Assembly: GCA_958420075.1 (NCBI GenBank)
Contig: CATZIM010000099.1
Span: 1-6,729 of the forward strand
Source of the DNA: an uncultured Clostridia bacterium
Lineage (GTDB): Bacteria; Bacillota; Clostridia; Lachnospirales; Anaerotignaceae
Reading direction: 5' to 3'
Length of the DNA: 6,729 nt
Part shown: positions 5,095 to 6,729 of the stretch, one piece after another
How positions within the stretch are numbered: the first letter of the stretch is position 1
How the letters are laid out: the number at the start of each line of letters is the position of its first letter
Notes under the pieces: generated by a model
What the model saw: only the letters and a program-made list of their open reading frames with translations
Told to the model about the DNA's origin: nothing
The model's database searches: none
Program-made: the position numbers and the translations under genes

Positions 5095-5919
5095 ATGTGG
5101 AGAAAGATTTGTAAAGCGGAATTGCAGGAAACGCGAAAGGTGTATTTCATCATGTTTGCCATTTTACTGGCAGCAGGCATTATGAGCCTTGTTGTGATGC
5201 ATCAGACCGCTTTATATCCGGGAGAATCTTTTGGGGGAACACCGGAAGAGTTTGATGTGCGGAGCGTTCTTTCTGTCTGTTCCATTTTGGGGATGTATAT
5301 CCTGTGGATTGCCGCCATGGTGTTTTATGTGGTATATACCCTGTACCGCTTTGACCGCGGTATGTTTGGGGGAGAAGGCGTTTTCTGGATGACACTGCCG
5401 GTGAACCGGCGGGAGATTCTGGCTGGAAAACTGCTGGCGCCCTTGGTTTGGGGGGCAGGATTGGTGCTTCTGGGCATTGTGTGGCTGGCATTGATGCTGT
5501 TTATGCAGGATCCTTATGGCAGCACAAGCTTTTCCATGGATGGCATGGCTGTGGGCATCGGCATGGTAGCGTTTATGGTTCTTTCGCAGATCCTCATGGC
5601 TGTGGGCAGTCTGTATGCCCTTTGCTTTGCCCTCATGGCAGGACGCTTGCCTCGTTTTCAGAAACATCCCTATTTGTGGGGGGCAGCTGTTGCGCTGGTG
5701 ATTTTCTTCATCATCGAGCCGCTGTTCAATGTGCTGGCTATGGTGGTTTTCGGTGTTCCTGTCGGCTTTTTCCTTATGGCGATGCCGTTCCTCATGACAA
5801 AAGGCATTGCAGTGTTTGGTTTCATTGCATTGATTCCCATTGCTATGGTATTGCGGATACTCATTTATGGGGCACTGATGGTGTATCTGGCAGAAAAGAA
5901 ATTGGATTATTTAGGTTAA
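5095..5919 (+). CDS. ABC-2-like transporter permease subunit
   Basis: Integral membrane protein of 274 residues, likely the membrane part of an ABC exporter whose ATPase is encoded two genes downstream. About six hydrophobic segments are visible, near 17-36, 60-84, 113-137, 150-183, 193-232 (long, perhaps two helices) and 238-265. The cytoplasmic stretch FWMTLPVNRREILAGKLL (97-114) is the segment commonly found in this permease type before the third helix and is likely to touch the ATPase. There is no signal peptide and no fused nucleotide-binding domain. The ATG at 5095 follows GGGGGAG. It is the first gene of an operon with the GntR regulator (13-nt gap) and the ATPase. The substrate cannot be read; related modules handle antimicrobial peptides or other membrane-active compounds. 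Confidence 0.8.
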   Translation: MWRKICKAELQETRKVYFIMFAILLAAGIMSLVVMHQTALYPGESFGGTPEEFDVRSVLSVCSILGMYILWIAAMVFYVVYTLYRFDRGMFGGEGVFWMTLPVNRREILAGKLLAPLVWGAGLVLLGIVWLALMLFMQDPYGSTSFSMDGMAVGIGMVAFMVLSQILMAVGSLYALCFALMAGRLPRFQKHPYLWGAAVALVIFFIIEPLFNVLAMVVFGVPVGFFLMAMPFLMTKGIAVFGFIALIPIAMVLRILIYGALMVYLAEKKLDYLG

Positions 5920-5932
5920 GGAAGGTGATTCC

Positions 5933-6304
5933 GTGCAGTTTGATAACGGTTTACCCATTTATTTGCAGATCGTGAAGGAAATGACCCTGCGTGCCTTATC
6001 TGGTGCCATAGAGCCCGGTGGGAAGATTCCTCCTGTCAGGGAGCTGGCGGCGGAATTTGGCGTCAATCCCAACACCATGCAGCGTGCCATGGCGGAAATG
6101 GAGCGGGAAGGTCTGGTCTATACAGAACGCACCAGCGGTCGTTTTCTGACGAAGGAAGAAGGGGTTTTGGTGGAAAAGAGAAAGTCTTTCGCAAAGGAAG
6201 AAACAGAGAAATATCTGGCATATATGAAAAAAATCGGCTTTACCACGGAAGAAGTGGCGTCTTATGTGAAAGCCGTTGGCGAGAAGGGAGAGGAACAGGC
6301 ATGA
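5933..6304 (+). CDS. GntR-family transcriptional regulator, YtrA subfamily
   Basis: Cytoplasmic DNA-binding protein of 123 residues. The winged helix-turn-helix (about 8-74) shows the subfamily marks PIYLQI (8-13), the PPVRELAAEFGVNPNTMQRAM segment (33-53, with the recognition helix near 45-54), EMEREGLVYTERTSGRFL (55-72). Only about 45 residues of helix follow (77-117), the short C-terminal dimerisation region of the YtrA subfamily, in contrast to the larger ligand domains of FadR- or HutC-type members. The start is a GTG at 5933 preceded by AAGGTGAT (5922-5929); it gives the family N-terminus. Its stop overlaps the ATPase start as ATGA. Members usually repress their own ABC transporter operon, and the dyad at 5049-5072 is a fitting operator. 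The effector is unknown. Confidence 0.92.
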   Translation: MQFDNGLPIYLQIVKEMTLRALSGAIEPGGKIPPVRELAAEFGVNPNTMQRAMAEMEREGLVYTERTSGRFLTKEEGVLVEKRKSFAKEETEKYLAYMKKIGFTTEEVASYVKAVGEKGEEQA

Positions 6305-6729
6305 GTTTGGTAGAAATCAAAAATCTGGAGCATCGTTACGGCAATCATACCGTTTTGGCAGGGCTGAACCTGACATTGGAAGAAGGAGAAATCATCGGGC
6401 TTTTGGGCCCCAACGGCGTAGGGAAAACCACCCTTATGAAAATCCTTTGCGGTCTGATTCAGAACTATGACGGCAGTGTACTGGTGGACGGTCAGCCAGT
6501 TGGCGTACACAGCAAGTCTGTCATTTCCTATCTGCCAGAGCGGACATACTTCCGCAAAAGCGAGAATGTGAAAAGTGCCATTGGCATGTTCCGTGATTTC
6601 TATAAGGATTTCGACGAAAAGAAAGCCATGGAAATGGCTATGGATTTGAAACTGGATTCCAAGCAGAAAATCGGCACCATGTCCAAAGGTATGCAGGAAA
6701 AATTACAGCTGGTGTTTGTCATGAGCCGG
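6301..6729 (+). CDS. ABC transporter ATP-binding protein, 3' end beyond the window
   Basis: Only the first 143 residues are present, with the reading frame open to the window edge. The N-terminus SLVEIKNLEHRYGN fits the first strands of an ABC ATPase. Walker A is GPNGVGKTT (36-44), the Q-loop region reads ISYLPER with Glu at the usual Gln position (80), and the signature is MSKGMQEKLQL (127-137) in place of LSGGQ. SKGM-type signatures together with the RTYFRKSENV and FYKDFDEKKA segments are usual in ATPases paired with YtrA-type regulators in Firmicutes. Walker B, D-loop and H-loop should lie just past the edge. The ATG overlaps the GntR stop (ATGA), indicating translational coupling. It should power the permease encoded at the start of the operon. 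Confidence 0.92.
   Translation, partial: MSLVEIKNLEHRYGNHTVLAGLNLTLEEGEIIGLLGPNGVGKTTLMKILCGLIQNYDGSVLVDGQPVGVHSKSVISYLPERTYFRKSENVKSAIGMFRDFYKDFDEKKAMEMAMDLKLDSKQKIGTMSKGMQEKLQLVFVMSR

Noticed and set aside
5448..5975. A 175-codon plus-strand open frame overlapping the permease and GntR genes
   Set aside because: It is out of frame with two well-supported genes and shows no domain or ribosome binding site of its own.

Overview
The window looks like a chromosomal segment of a low-to-mid GC Gram-positive bacterium of the class Clostridia, probably Lachnospirales (a Lachnospiraceae or Anaerotignum-like gut anaerobe; genus is a guess). The grounds are strong AGGAGG-type ribosome binding sites, intrinsic terminators with T tracts, TTGACA/TATnnT promoters, and protein families typical of Firmicutes (Clostridium-type Ddl, DUF2798, a YtrA-type GntR regulator with an ABC transporter). 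All supported genes lie on the plus strand. I see no rRNA, tRNA, CRISPR array, insertion sequence or phage gene.

Layout. (1) 1-33: intrinsic terminator of an upstream gene. (2) 71-1910: a two-component system, an OmpR/PhoB-type response regulator and a membrane histidine kinase whose start lies 47 nt inside the regulator gene; it ends at a terminator at 1949-1994. (3) 2114-3990: two cell-wall precursor genes, a divergent D-Ala-D-Ala ligase (ddl-like) and glutamate racemase (murI), 20 nt apart, followed by a terminator at 4061-4117. (4) 4142-4925: a small four-helix membrane protein (DUF2798) and an 82-residue zinc-ribbon protein, ended by a terminator at 4928-4977. (5) 5025-6729: a transporter operon with a good sigma-A-type promoter, a perfect dyad over the -10 and start region, an ABC-2-like permease, a YtrA-type GntR repressor, and an ABC ATPase that runs off the end of the window.

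How the parts fit. MurI makes D-glutamate and Ddl joins two D-alanines, both for the peptidoglycan stem peptide. The GntR/ABC module resembles the YtrA/PmtR kind, which responds to envelope stress or membrane-active compounds. The two-component system could sense an envelope signal, but its target is not visible. A common envelope theme is an inference from families, not shown by the sequence.

Most of the window is ordinary. The points most worth a second look are: a Ddl homologue with two shortened active-site loops and two changed ATP-site residues; an 11-bp-period direct repeat upstream of the transporter promoter that resembles an OmpR-family binding box; the dyad operator at the same promoter; and terminators lying only 24-37 nt upstream of two start codons. 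I found no clear undescribed multi-gene system.
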